In this document: piece by piece, positions 29,196-37,855 of the stretch
Layout of the letters: every line of letters begins with the position of its first letter
Numbering within the stretch: the stretch's first letter is position 1
Assembly: GCA_964019655.1 (NCBI GenBank)
Contig: CAXHTR010000003.1
Span: 1-64,000, forward strand
Length of the DNA: 64,000 nucleotides
Origin: Perkinsela sp. pyNocScin1
Lineage: Eukaryota; Euglenozoa; Kinetoplastea; Prokinetoplastida; Perkinselidae
Reading direction: 5' to 3'
The notes under the pieces: model-generated
The model's database searches: none
Told to the model about the DNA's origin: nothing
The model's input: only the letters and a program-made list of their open reading frames with translations
Position numbers and translations under genes: made by a program

Positions 29196-29457
29196 GATGC
29201 TGCTATAGCGATCCTTGTGAGCGGGTTCTCGTTGAAATTCAAGAATAGGGAATGCAAAGACCCAGTATCATGCGATTGTAGAGAGTCCCGAAAATATTTT
29301 GATATTAGATGACTGAAAATGTTTTTAGAAGTATGCGTTGTAATTTGAGGACTAGCCAAACTTATCATGCTACATCTCGCCCTTTTGTGCAGCACCACAG
29401 TGAGAGAGGTATTTAATACGGCGTCAAAGCCGTGAATAAAGATTCTAAGGAATGCTA

Positions 29458-29898
29458 TCAGGTTAGAAAATCAGTTGGAACCGCCATTTCAAGCGATTTA
29501 TATTGGACGTTTTCACTGCCACATTGCATCCATGCAGTGTATCCGCATGATGTACATGCTTTGCCTGGATACTTCATGCCTATTAGACGTATTCTCTTTC
29601 CACAGGTTTTCCTAGCACAGCAAAAATAATACTCTGTAGTGTTCTTTAACGAAATTTCGTGAGACTTTGCGGAGCACACCGAATTGATCGCTTTAGACCA
29701 TGTTCGACAGGTTGGACAAAAATAAGCCTGAATCTCTCTTGAAGTAGTGCGCGACATTTTTTCTTGAATATTTTCTTGTCGAGCACATAAATCTAGCATA
29801 GTATCAACACTCTGCTGAAGCCCTTTTCTCGAAATTTTTTCAATTTCTATCTCAGAAAGATCATTATTTTGCGAAAAGACGTCTTTGAAAGAATTCAT
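29458..29898 (-). CDS. Small zinc-ribbon protein resembling the MCM10 C-terminal domain
   Basis: The protein is only 146 residues. After a helical N-terminus, residues 60-125 hold a metal-site series: C61PTC64, C75, H80, C94, C99G, C115TSC118G followed by Y-T-A-W. In order and spacing this follows the C-terminal zinc domain of MCM10, where a CxxC leads to Cys/His ligands, then FxCxCGxR and CSNCGxxxWER; here the matching pieces are YYFCC, CGKRIRL and CTSCGYTAW. MCM10 is a replisome factor that activates the CMG helicase and binds Pol alpha and DNA. The OB-fold and the rest of MCM10 are absent. It could be a stand-alone zinc protein of another kind, since zinc ribbons are short. Confidence 0.62.
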   Translation of the reverse strand: MNSFKDVFSQNNDLSEIEIEKISRKGLQQSVDTMLDLCARQENIQEKMSRTTSREIQAYFCPTCRTWSKAINSVCSAKSHEISLKNTTEYYFCCARKTCGKRIRLIGMKYPGKACTSCGYTAWMQCGSENVQYKSLEMAVPTDFLT

Positions 29899-30015
29899 GA
29901 AGGTGAAAAGCTAGGCCGAGGCTGGTGCTCAATAATTCATCGATAAAAGAATTGAAATAGCATGTACTTGATATCAGTTGAAAGTTCTGAAGAAAAGTCA
30001 TCCACTTTAACAATT

Positions 30016-32031
30016 TTACAAGGTTCTCAAAAGCTGCTTGTACTCTTCAAATGAAATGTTCGAATCGTTCTGTTGAGCATCATGCAAATTTTGAACCTTT
30101 TTAGGCGCTGAAGAGACTTTCGAGGTGGCTCGAGTGATGTAATTTACAGGCGCACGTGTTTTCTGCGCTTGAGCATCGTGCAATGCACCCTTTACACTCT
30201 TCCGTCTTGCTTCTGTTTGTGGAATCTGGATAGTACTGGCAGTATTTTCATGCTTCTTGTGTATGCGGCCACGTAGGACACCTTCTGGTGCGTCCTTCGA
30301 TGCAGACTCTTGGAGGGACTCCTGCACCAAGCTACTCGATGAAGAGCTGCTTTCTTTCTGTAATCCATTTCTAGGAGGCCCATTTTGGTTTCCTTGGTTT
30401 ATAGCTGATGGTCTCTTCGATTTTAATGAATCAGATTTGGAGGAATTCCATGCCTGTAGGTGATTGATAACATACGGGTGCTTGGCTAGCTGAAAGATAT
30501 CTGGTCTTTCTGATGTTCTCACTTCGAGACAGCTTTTGATGAACTCTTTTGCCTCAACAGAGACTGCTGGTTTACTTGGAAAAAAGACATGACTACCATG
30601 GCTTTTGCTACCCGATTCTTCTGTTTTATCCTTCACTTCTAGGCCAATTTCTTTGATCTTCCCCATTATATTATTGTTCCATATTTGCTTCTGGGAAAGC
30701 CCTTCACCGAAAGGCTTCCTTCCGAAAAGCATCTGATAAAATATTACCCCGAGCGCCCACACATCAACCTTTGTCGAAATACGTGCCGGATGAGGTTCTT
30801 TTCCTTGCTTTGTTACTGATGAAGTTTGATGATATGTGCTTGGACCGGCGGGTGCTAGCGGTGCCTGAAAGCATTCTGGCGGTAAATACCAATATGTTCC
30901 GGTGCCTTGTGACGTCAATTCAATCTCTGTATCTTCTGCAGGTGTAGTATAAGCTGCTGTGTTATCCTTAGTCATAATCTTGCAAAGCCCAAAGTCAGTT
31001 ATTTTGATATCCCAGCAATTGTACAGATCTGTGGAAAACAATATATTCGCAGGCTTCATATCATAGTGAATGATTCGTTCCTCCCTTTCCGCAAGATACC
31101 GCAGCCCCTGAATAAGCTGAAGGAGAATGGTTCGAGCTTCGCTCTCCCGCAAAAAGCCGTGGCGTTTCAAGTACGTATCAAGGTCACATCCTTCACTGTA
31201 CTCCATGATGCTTGCGAACGTACTATCGTCTAGAATTTCAACGTCATAAAGCTGAATTACTCGAGGATGGTCGAGCGTCATATGCACTTCACATTCACGC
31301 TTGCTATGTCGAATATAGCTTCGTTTTCTATCCTCACTCCAATCCGAGGCAACCTGATGAAACTTAATCGCAACGTAAGAGCACGTCTTTACATCATAGG
31401 CCTTCCAAACCTCGCTAAATCCGCCTTTTCCTAGCAAAGACATCATCACGTATCGATTCGCGATAATCTCAATGCTGTTGAATCTGCTCCGATCCTCATC
31501 AGTTATCCTACGAATTTCTTTGAGTAAAATGGTCTTCTCTCTTTCAAGGTCCTCAAGCTTTTCCTTCATTATCAAATCTTCTCTTCGAATTGCTGCTGCG
31601 GCCGATGATGTGGTGGCCGCAGGACCGACGATGCATTCGCCAGGTTTTCTTTCTCTTTTTATGTGATGTCTATACATTTTATTTTGTTGGATAGTTTCTT
31701 TGTACTTTTGCCCCCAAACCCAAGTCTCGCCAAGCTCGTTCGAAATCGTTGGGGCCGTAATAGTGTAACCAATTTCAAACTGGGCCAAAGAAAGATTTTT
31801 TCGGGCCTCAGATCTCCCTTTTCTTGCGGTAGATTGCATCTGTTCCACAAGCCTTACGTGATTCTCAGCAGAGCTTTTTTGGCTATCTTCCAACAAAGCA
31901 CGGAGATTAAGGATGTTTTCTTCGAGTGTCCGGCAATGATGATTGTACGCCATTAACTGCTCGTCCTTCATTTCTATTTCTTTACGGAGCGAGTCCTCTG
32001 TCAGGGGGAATGAGAGAACACCTTGCTTCAT
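30016..32031 (-). CDS. TLK: Tousled-like protein kinase
   Basis: This 671-residue Ser/Thr kinase has the TLK layout of an N-terminal coiled coil (residues 10-65 and 150-185) and a C-terminal kinase domain (about 190-485). Catalytic parts are the glycine loop LLGKGGFSEV (199-208), VAIK with Lys223, the loop HYDMKPANILF with Asp325 (HYD instead of HRD is the Tousled signature), and DFG at 346-348. TLK phosphorylates the histone chaperone Asf1, and in trypanosomes it also works with Aurora in mitosis. The tail after 500 is Ser/Lys-rich and disordered, and a ~30-residue insert (TYHQTSSVTKQGKEPHPAR) lies before the substrate-binding subdomain. Identification is firm. Confidence 0.93.
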   Translation of the reverse strand: MKQGVLSFPLTEDSLRKEIEMKDEQLMAYNHHCRTLEENILNLRALLEDSQKSSAENHVRLVEQMQSTARKGRSEARKNLSLAQFEIGYTITAPTISNELGETWVWGQKYKETIQQNKMYRHHIKRERKPGECIVGPAATTSSAAAAIRREDLIMKEKLEDLEREKTILLKEIRRITDEDRSRFNSIEIIANRYVMMSLLGKGGFSEVWKAYDVKTCSYVAIKFHQVASDWSEDRKRSYIRHSKRECEVHMTLDHPRVIQLYDVEILDDSTFASIMEYSEGCDLDTYLKRHGFLRESEARTILLQLIQGLRYLAEREERIIHYDMKPANILFSTDLYNCWDIKITDFGLCKIMTKDNTAAYTTPAEDTEIELTSQGTGTYWYLPPECFQAPLAPAGPSTYHQTSSVTKQGKEPHPARISTKVDVWALGVIFYQMLFGRKPFGEGLSQKQIWNNNIMGKIKEIGLEVKDKTEESGSKSHGSHVFFPSKPAVSVEAKEFIKSCLEVRTSERPDIFQLAKHPYVINHLQAWNSSKSDSLKSKRPSAINQGNQNGPPRNGLQKESSSSSSSLVQESLQESASKDAPEGVLRGRIHKKHENTASTIQIPQTEARRKSVKGALHDAQAQKTRAPVNYITRATSKVSSAPKKVQNLHDAQQNDSNISFEEYKQLLRTL

Positions 32032-32214
32032 TTAAACGTATAAAAGCAGTCATAGAGAGAATCCAATTATGAAAAAAAAATCGACCTAGCTTCACGTGGA
32101 CGAATTACGACGTGAGTGAGACATAGTTTTAAAGGCAGTGGGGCAACATTATTCCAGTTTTTCAAAGTCTTCCACCGAAGTACTAAATTGTGGCATCTTT
32201 TGTACTCGCAATAC

Positions 32215-33165
32215 TTAGGGCGATTTTCTGGTATTCTCAACATCAACTGCTGCATCCATATACTTGCTCTTGTAAGACTTTCCTCGTCTTCCCTGAAAAT
32301 CGCCATCTATGGCGGTATAATCGTCATCAACCCCTTGCGGGAGTTCTTGCATTCTACTCCCCATTATTGGGTCACTGCCTGACGTATGCGAGATTTGTTG
32401 CTCATTAGCAAGATTTGATATGCCTCGATGAACCTCGTCAAAAGTTGTGCTCTTTCCTTCTTGTCTCATAGGAATACTGTTCTCGACTCTGCCACCAAAT
32501 TTATAAAACTGAGAAACTTGTTCCTGCATTGCAGCAGCAAGCATTTCCTTTGACTGTGACTTCGATGTAAGATTCAACTTCATGACTCGCTTTAAGGATG
32601 GATATCCAAACAAAGCGTCTGGCTTAATTGGAAGACCAAGCTTAAGACGTTCGCGGCCCTCAACATTAGGCTCGATGATTGAAAAAACGTAGTAGTGCTT
32701 GTACTTGCTCATTTTTCGGCAAAGTTTGATATGAACCAGGTCTCCTTCGACACACGACAAATCTTCGTCATGCGCAAAGTAACGGCCTGTCCGAGAAACC
32801 TTTTGATTGTATTTTGGGTAGTATACCATGTAATTGGCTGCAACCACAGACGTCTTAAGCATTTTGGTTGAAACTACGTACCCAACTTTGTCTTTTCCAT
32901 TTTTTGTATTGAATATGAGGCTTGTCATATCGTACGGCCAGCCACACCGGTGTGGACGCTGTTTTTGACATCCTATTTGAGCTACATTTAAATGTGTTCT
33001 TCCACGATTAGGAAAATGCCCTCGCTTATACTTCTTCACGTAGATTTTGTGAATTGCTGGCCACTTTCTCGGGAGAACTCTACCACCAGCTTGAAGCACC
33101 TGTAAATTTTTCTGCTCGGTAGAATAATTCCACCACGGATACAGGCACCGTGAGACGCGATGCAT
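32215..33165 (-). CDS. uS17m: Mitochondrial small-subunit ribosomal protein uS17m
   Basis: The 316-residue protein contains an S17 domain at about residues 95-170. It begins VGYVVSTKMLKTSVVAA, continues through YNQKVSRTGRYFAHDED (the K-x-H-D-E block) and ends GDLVHIKLCRKMSKYKHYYV, all family hallmarks. It is flanked by a ~90-residue Arg/Trp/Tyr-rich N-terminal extension, probably including the import signal (MHRVSRCLYPWWNYS), and by a ~140-residue C-terminal extension ending in a polar region. Long extensions are normal for kinetoplastid mitoribosomal proteins, whose ribosomes are protein-rich and RNA-poor. Cytosolic uS17 (RPS11) is shorter and lacks these. Confidence 0.82.
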   Translation of the reverse strand: MHRVSRCLYPWWNYSTEQKNLQVLQAGGRVLPRKWPAIHKIYVKKYKRGHFPNRGRTHLNVAQIGCQKQRPHRCGWPYDMTSLIFNTKNGKDKVGYVVSTKMLKTSVVAANYMVYYPKYNQKVSRTGRYFAHDEDLSCVEGDLVHIKLCRKMSKYKHYYVFSIIEPNVEGRERLKLGLPIKPDALFGYPSLKRVMKLNLTSKSQSKEMLAAAMQEQVSQFYKFGGRVENSIPMRQEGKSTTFDEVHRGISNLANEQQISHTSGSDPIMGSRMQELPQGVDDDYTAIDGDFQGRRGKSYKSKYMDAAVDVENTRKSP

Positions 33166-33306
33166 TTTGAAGGGAAAACAAAGAGAAGAAGTGTAAGTCT
33201 ATGACAAAAGTTTTTCATTTGATTTGAGAGAAAATTCACGCCTCTGTCATCGAAAGGTCTTTTAAGGATACATCTAACCAAGATATATTCTTATGACTGC
33301 TTATTT

Positions 33307-35811
33307 TCATGGCTCCACGAACTTCGATTTCATGTACTTCAACTTTGGACGATTTGTCGGCTTCTGATATTCTAGCGCACGCTTCGATGTGATAGTACCC
33401 TGATCTACCCCTGAAGATGATTCGTTTACAGCATGATGCTGATGAGCAGTTTTTACGTTTGAGGTTTCACTATGCTGTGAAGAACCTGATAGGTCAAGCT
33501 TCTTTTCAGCATTGTACACATTGAATAGCTCAGGCTTTTCGTGTATGATCCAAATAGGGTCGACTTCGGTAACAATACTGATGCTCTTTCGATCACAATT
33601 CGTCTCAATAAGTTCATGGTAAATCACGTATTCTGCACATGAAGACAGCCGAATAGATGATGACTGCTGCGTTTTAAACGGAATTCGTGCGAAAAGTATT
33701 GGCATGAACTCAAGAATCCCCGTTTGCCGAGCGCTATTGATATAATATGAGTGAGCAAGGGCTTTTCTAACTTGCTCAAGATTATTCCCACATGATTCAA
33801 CCTTCACTTTCCTTCTCGCGAGTATTTCACACAGTTGTTTATCAATTTTCTCCACCTTTCGCATGATATGCATGCTGATATTGTGCTGCTTTAACCATTC
33901 CATATTGGTGGAGTTCCTCAAATAGTGCTCGTAGATATTCAGGAGGGTCAGATGGTCGCTTCCACATATCCTGAATTTGTCGAGCTGTGTGTGTTTTATT
34001 TCATCTGGTGCAATCGAAAAGTCAAGGATTCTTCTGTATTCAACACTTAAAAGCGAAGCTATCATCACAGCTTCACGCGAGCAGCCAAAATCTATAGACT
34101 TCACGATAAAAATGGAAAGGTAAACATCTGTGGGGTATTCCAAAACATCTTTTCCAAGTGCAGTCAGTGAGCCATTTTCATCAATGGCATTCATCATCCA
34201 CAGCAAGGCAGTAGCGTTTGCCACTAATTGACTCTTTGGCTGTGTTATAAGGGGAAAATCACAAATGTCTGTAAAACCAAGGGCTTTAACGTTGAGAACT
34301 ACATTTGACAAGTTAGTTCGCTCTACTTCGGGCATAGATGATGCTAACATTTCATTTTCGAGTTGCTGTTTTGTGTAAAGTCGGTAACATGTGCCTGGAC
34401 ACGTTCGGCCTGCACGTCCACTTCGCTGATTGGCTTGAGCTTTGCTAATCGGATACACTTCGAGAGTATTCAGACCGAGAGAAGGTCTGTAGACCTTAAT
34501 TTTAACGAATCCACAATCAACAACATATCTAATTCCATCGATCGTGAGTGAAGTTTCAGCAATATTTGTTGCAACCACGCACCTTCTATAACCCTTCGGA
34601 GTTGCCTGAAATATTTCCGACTGTTCCGAGGAAGATAGAAGCGAGTAGATAGTGCGAATGATAAGATTTTTTGAGAATGAAGGCGAATATTTTTCAAGCA
34701 TTTCGCGAATGTAGTGCGCTGTGCATTGCACATCTTCCTGTCCTGTCATAAACACCAGAATATCACCAGGTAAGCTTTCTGTAGTATGCACACGAATCAC
34801 GGTGGAAACGGCCTGTTCGACATAGTCATCAACATTTGTCGGTGAATGGACAATTTTAACTTCGTGAGTTCTTCCAGGGATGCGTAAAGTGTGTGCACCA
34901 GGGAAAAGAACTGAAAATTCAGCGCTTTGTATCGTTGCAGATGAGATGATAAGGCGGAAGTCTTTCCTTACCTGAAGTATTTTCTGCAAGCACCCGAGGA
35001 GCATATCCGTGTTCAAACTTCGCTCGTGAGCTTCGTCTAGAATGATGACGGAGTATTTTGCGAGATAATTTGCCATTCCTTGGACACATTCTCTCCGTAA
35101 AACCCCGTCTGTCATGTATTTTATCCGTGTTAAAGATGAAGTGCAATCCTCGAATCGCACGGCATATCCGACAAGATCTCCGTTTCTGCACTGCAGTTCT
35201 TTACTGACTCTCTGAGAAATCGAAACTGCTGCCGCCCTCCTAGGCTGTGTGCAGCCGATGATTCCATTTTTCGAAAAACCAGCTTGGTGCAAAAATTGTG
35301 GCAACTGTGTTGTCTTACCGCTTCCGGTTTCACCTATTACGATTACCACTTGATTCTCACGAACAGAGCTTATAAAAGCATTCTTTTGGGCATGAACTGG
35401 TAGGTCCACTGTGTTGATTTGTCTGCTGGCATCAGAATCTTCATGTCCAATGAAAGTGTCGGCTCGCGCTGTGCTGTATTCAAAAGTTGGAATATCATTC
35501 AAAGGCTGTTGAGAGGGAACCTCATAAGAACCTCCTAACAGGCTACGATTGACAAACTTCTTGCGCCTTTCATCCCTATAGCTTGTAAGCTTCGCAGAAC
35601 CTGAACGTGCGCTTAGGTAAAAAGGGCACGACGTTGACTTCACGGGAAGGTTGTCTAGAGTCCCAGCAGATAAGCTGAAAATTTTCCCCGCTTTGACCTT
35701 TCCCGGCATGTTTACCTCTTGATTTGCAGTAAGGATGATCGATTCTTCCCCGGACGATCGATGTTCATTATTTCTGTCGAAAAATGATGCTTTGTTGATG
35801 CTATGGGCCAT
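33307..35811 (-). CDS. DEAH-box RNA helicase, Prp16/DHX38-like splicing factor
   Basis: The 834-residue protein has a full DEAH helicase core: motif I GETGSGKTTQLPQ (about 157), DEAH (about 258), SAT (about 290), TNIAETSLTIDG (about 425) and motif VI QRSGRAGR (about 473). The helicase-associated and OB domains follow, ending near YVIYHELIETN (about 735). Its wording (DILVFMTGQEDVQCT, QANQRSGRAGRTCPGTCYRLYT) is nearest to Prp16, which remodels the spliceosome after the first catalytic step. Prp2, Prp22 or Prp43 cannot be excluded. Kinetoplastids need these factors for spliced-leader trans-splicing of every mRNA. The first ~130 residues are non-conserved. The protein lacks an S1 domain, which argues against Prp22. 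Confidence 0.85.
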   Translation of the reverse strand: MAHSINKASFFDRNNEHRSSGEESIILTANQEVNMPGKVKAGKIFSLSAGTLDNLPVKSTSCPFYLSARSGSAKLTSYRDERRKKFVNRSLLGGSYEVPSQQPLNDIPTFEYSTARADTFIGHEDSDASRQINTVDLPVHAQKNAFISSVRENQVVIVIGETGSGKTTQLPQFLHQAGFSKNGIIGCTQPRRAAAVSISQRVSKELQCRNGDLVGYAVRFEDCTSSLTRIKYMTDGVLRRECVQGMANYLAKYSVIILDEAHERSLNTDMLLGCLQKILQVRKDFRLIISSATIQSAEFSVLFPGAHTLRIPGRTHEVKIVHSPTNVDDYVEQAVSTVIRVHTTESLPGDILVFMTGQEDVQCTAHYIREMLEKYSPSFSKNLIIRTIYSLLSSSEQSEIFQATPKGYRRCVVATNIAETSLTIDGIRYVVDCGFVKIKVYRPSLGLNTLEVYPISKAQANQRSGRAGRTCPGTCYRLYTKQQLENEMLASSMPEVERTNLSNVVLNVKALGFTDICDFPLITQPKSQLVANATALLWMMNAIDENGSLTALGKDVLEYPTDVYLSIFIVKSIDFGCSREAVMIASLLSVEYRRILDFSIAPDEIKHTQLDKFRICGSDHLTLLNIYEHYLRNSTNMEWLKQHNISMHIMRKVEKIDKQLCEILARRKVKVESCGNNLEQVRKALAHSYYINSARQTGILEFMPILFARIPFKTQQSSSIRLSSCAEYVIYHELIETNCDRKSISIVTEVDPIWIIHEKPELFNVYNAEKKLDLSGSSQHSETSNVKTAHQHHAVNESSSGVDQGTITSKRALEYQKPTNRPKLKYMKSKFVEP

Positions 35812-35907
35812 TCATTGTATGTATTCTATGAAGTTTGCATAAATTATCTCGGTTATATAAGATTTTCTCAAAATTTTGATATGCATCCTACATGCATATC
35901 ATATGCA

Positions 35908-36375
35908 TCAGATAGGTGATTCTTGAGTGTGGATCTGAATCAGGTTTGTAAAAAATGAGCGGATTTCGAGCACAAGCTTGTAAAATTGCTCAATGTCATG
36001 TTGGTATCCTCTAAATTGTATTTCTTCACTTGAGTTAAGCTTGCATGTAACGAAGCTGTAGTGCTTGTTATCAATAACAATTTCAAGTTCTTGTCTACCA
36101 CCTTTATCAGGGTAAGGCCAGTTTGTATCATCACACTCCAAAAGGTTACTTTTCCTGACCTGATCAACTACGCATTCAACTATGCTCTTGTCGCAAATTG
36201 CCGAGCATGAGAGCTGACCATCTTTCTTGTAGTTTGTTCCATTAATGTACCGCAGAGCCCCGCTGTTATCAACACTATATTCTATAAATTCATGCCCATA
36301 CTTGCCTCGATGCCCAACAAAGTACCTTAGAAAAAATGTTGAATCAGGCTTTGTGTTCGATTGATTTGCTTGCAT
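35908..36375 (-). CDS. MAGOH: Exon-junction complex protein Mago nashi
   Basis: The 155-residue product is Mago nashi, which pairs with Y14 to lock eIF4AIII on spliced RNA. Conserved blocks are FFLRYFVGHRGKYGHEFIEY (residues 15-34), GALRYINGTNYKKDG, DTNWPYPDKGGRQELEIVID (about 87-106) and the closing helix FYKLVLEIRSFF. In trypanosomes Mago and Y14 exist with an NTF2-like partner. It is the first gene of the left transcription unit, its start lying at the edge of the divergent strand switch. Middle loops diverge (CDKSIVECVVDQ), but the beta-sheet and the WPxPD turn are kept. Confidence 0.92.
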   Translation of the reverse strand: MQANQSNTKPDSTFFLRYFVGHRGKYGHEFIEYSVDNSGALRYINGTNYKKDGQLSCSAICDKSIVECVVDQVRKSNLLECDDTNWPYPDKGGRQELEIVIDNKHYSFVTCKLNSSEEIQFRGYQHDIEQFYKLVLEIRSFFTNLIQIHTQESPI

Positions 36376-36475
36376 GTTGAATGGTAAATACGCTTAATTC
36401 AGAATATCTTGGGCACGATGATTAGCACTTATAATGTGCACAGAATAAAACTGTATTGAAATAAGCAAAATTAAC

Positions 36476-36503
36476 ATGATCATCAACGTATTGTGATGAT
36501 CAT
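36476..36503. repeat. Perfect 10-base inverted repeat with 8-base spacer
   Basis: The left arm ATGATCATCA (36476-36485) and the right arm TGATGATCAT (36494-36503) are exact reverse complements around the spacer ACGTATTG. It lies about 100 bases upstream of the Mago start. It could be a protein-binding dyad, a hairpin in the 5' leader or chance; each arm also contains TGATCA, itself palindromic. Confidence 0.6.
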
Positions 36504-37173
36504 TTCAAATTCCTAGAGTTGTCAAACGAACGGGCTTACATCCCGAACATCAATAACTGCTCAAAACTGCTATTTTCTGTCGATACGACGGCTTTTTTAC
36601 TCTACGCGATGTACAGGCCAATAGAATAGAGACATGGGGCAAAACAAATACCCACAATATAGAAATCAAGTTAGACTTCAACAGGTAAGCTAATTTATTA
36701 ACAATTCGATTGGCCTTCGCACATTGTCAGATCAGTGTGCTCGTCTATTCGAGAAAAACATCATGACGCAATACATGAATAAATTAAATGCCTTTCAGCC
36801 TAAGGCTTATCATTGTTAGTCTTGTAAGCATCAAAATCTTCTAAAGAACACGTAGCTTTTTAGTAATAATTCGTGAGATATACGCTTAGTATCACGGGGT
36901 TTTGCAGATATCCTACAAACGACGCGACAGGCTATGAGAAGCCCAAAATAATCTCTTACGCACAAGCATTTCATGCGAAAATTACGCGGGTGCGTGGGCT
37001 AATCAGGGCAACTTAGCTTCCGGTGATTTCCCCGATATTAGTGCAAATAAGAAAAAAGTGTCAACAATGGAAACTGGCGTGTGAAATTAAAAGTTTCACG
37101 CATTATGAGTCATTCAAGCAAGCCATCGTACACCATGTTATTCGCCGAAAAGCGAGTGCTTTTTCTGAAATGC

Positions 37174-37205
37174 AACCCTAGGTCGGGTTTTTTTCACCCT
37201 AGGTC
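37174..37205. repeat. Direct repeat ACCCTAGGTC, with hairpin and T-run
   Basis: The 10-mer ACCCTAGGTC occurs at 37175-37184 and 37196-37205, start points 21 bases apart (two helical turns). The first copy also forms a 5-bp hairpin, AACCC-TAGGTC-GGGTT, and the second arm runs into seven T residues, a shape like a Pol III-type stop or a simple terminator. A third CCCTAGG core is at 37423-37429, in the imperfect palindrome GGCCC-CTA-GGGCC (37420-37432). Confidence 0.55.
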
Positions 37206-37855
37206 AGGTAAAATTCGAAAATATCATCTGAAGCCCACGCACATACAATCTTAAATTTTGCATATCTCACACATGAGTTCACATCGAAAATAGGGCTATA
37301 TTCTTATTGCGATGCGTTCACATTACTTTTCGGGATCTTATCCACATGAGATAAGTGAAAGTATGAAGCTAAATTGCAGGTTGATTGGGACTAATATTAT
37401 CCTCCATATTGCAATCATAGGCCCCTAGGGCCGTGAAAGAAAATCAGTCTATCCACGGAATAAAATAAGGTATAGGCGAGAAGCAGGATTTTTACTCCCA
37501 TTTAGGTGTAAATTGATAGCTGCAGAAGAAGTTACACACTGGCTATACTCATAGAGCCTTTGCTTTTTTCCGTGTGTTTTCGCCTGCACACAAGAAATGC
37601 CTTCTATCAGCTCAATATATTTTATATCCCAGGTTTAAGTTGCACTTGTTCTTTTAAGGTAGACAAGTACATCTCTTGTTTGCGAGCAGAATTTTTGTAC
37701 TCGGATAGCTCTGTTTGAAAGAAGAACTTAAGGAGTGTAGCAAAAAAATAGTTGTTTACAAATTAAGTGTGTTTGAAGCTCCAACATGCATAATCAATCA
37801 GGGTTCGGAGAAGCCCATCTTTACGAGCTATTACGTTACGTTAAAAAAAATAATA

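Larger units (their letters stand above)
36376..37855. promoter_or_regulatory. Divergent strand-switch region, candidate bidirectional transcription start
   Basis: This 1480-base gap separates the start of Mago (minus) from the start of the stomatin-like gene (plus) and holds no convincing gene on either strand. Everything to its left runs leftward and everything to its right runs rightward. In kinetoplastids such divergent switches are where RNA polymerase II starts both polycistronic units, marked by variant histones rather than sharp promoters. I looked for tRNA-like box A/B pairs and a spliced-leader sequence and saw none. It contains a perfect inverted repeat near Mago and three copies of a CCCTAGG core, described separately. 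Its last ~140 bases are also in frame with the stomatin gene but have no ATG. Confidence 0.78.

Noticed and set aside
29192-29398. 68-codon frame overlapping the TrpRS start by four bases
   Set aside because: No recognisable protein, overlap incompatible with separate trans-splicing, and composition unlike coding sequence.
36376-37855. tRNA, snRNA or spliced-leader RNA gene in the strand switch
   Set aside because: No box A/box B pair, no cloverleaf and no spliced-leader-like sequence could be found by eye on either strand.
37715-37855. N-terminal extension of the stomatin-like protein
   Set aside because: The frame is open but begins with TTG; the first ATG at 37856 gives a presequence-like N-terminus.
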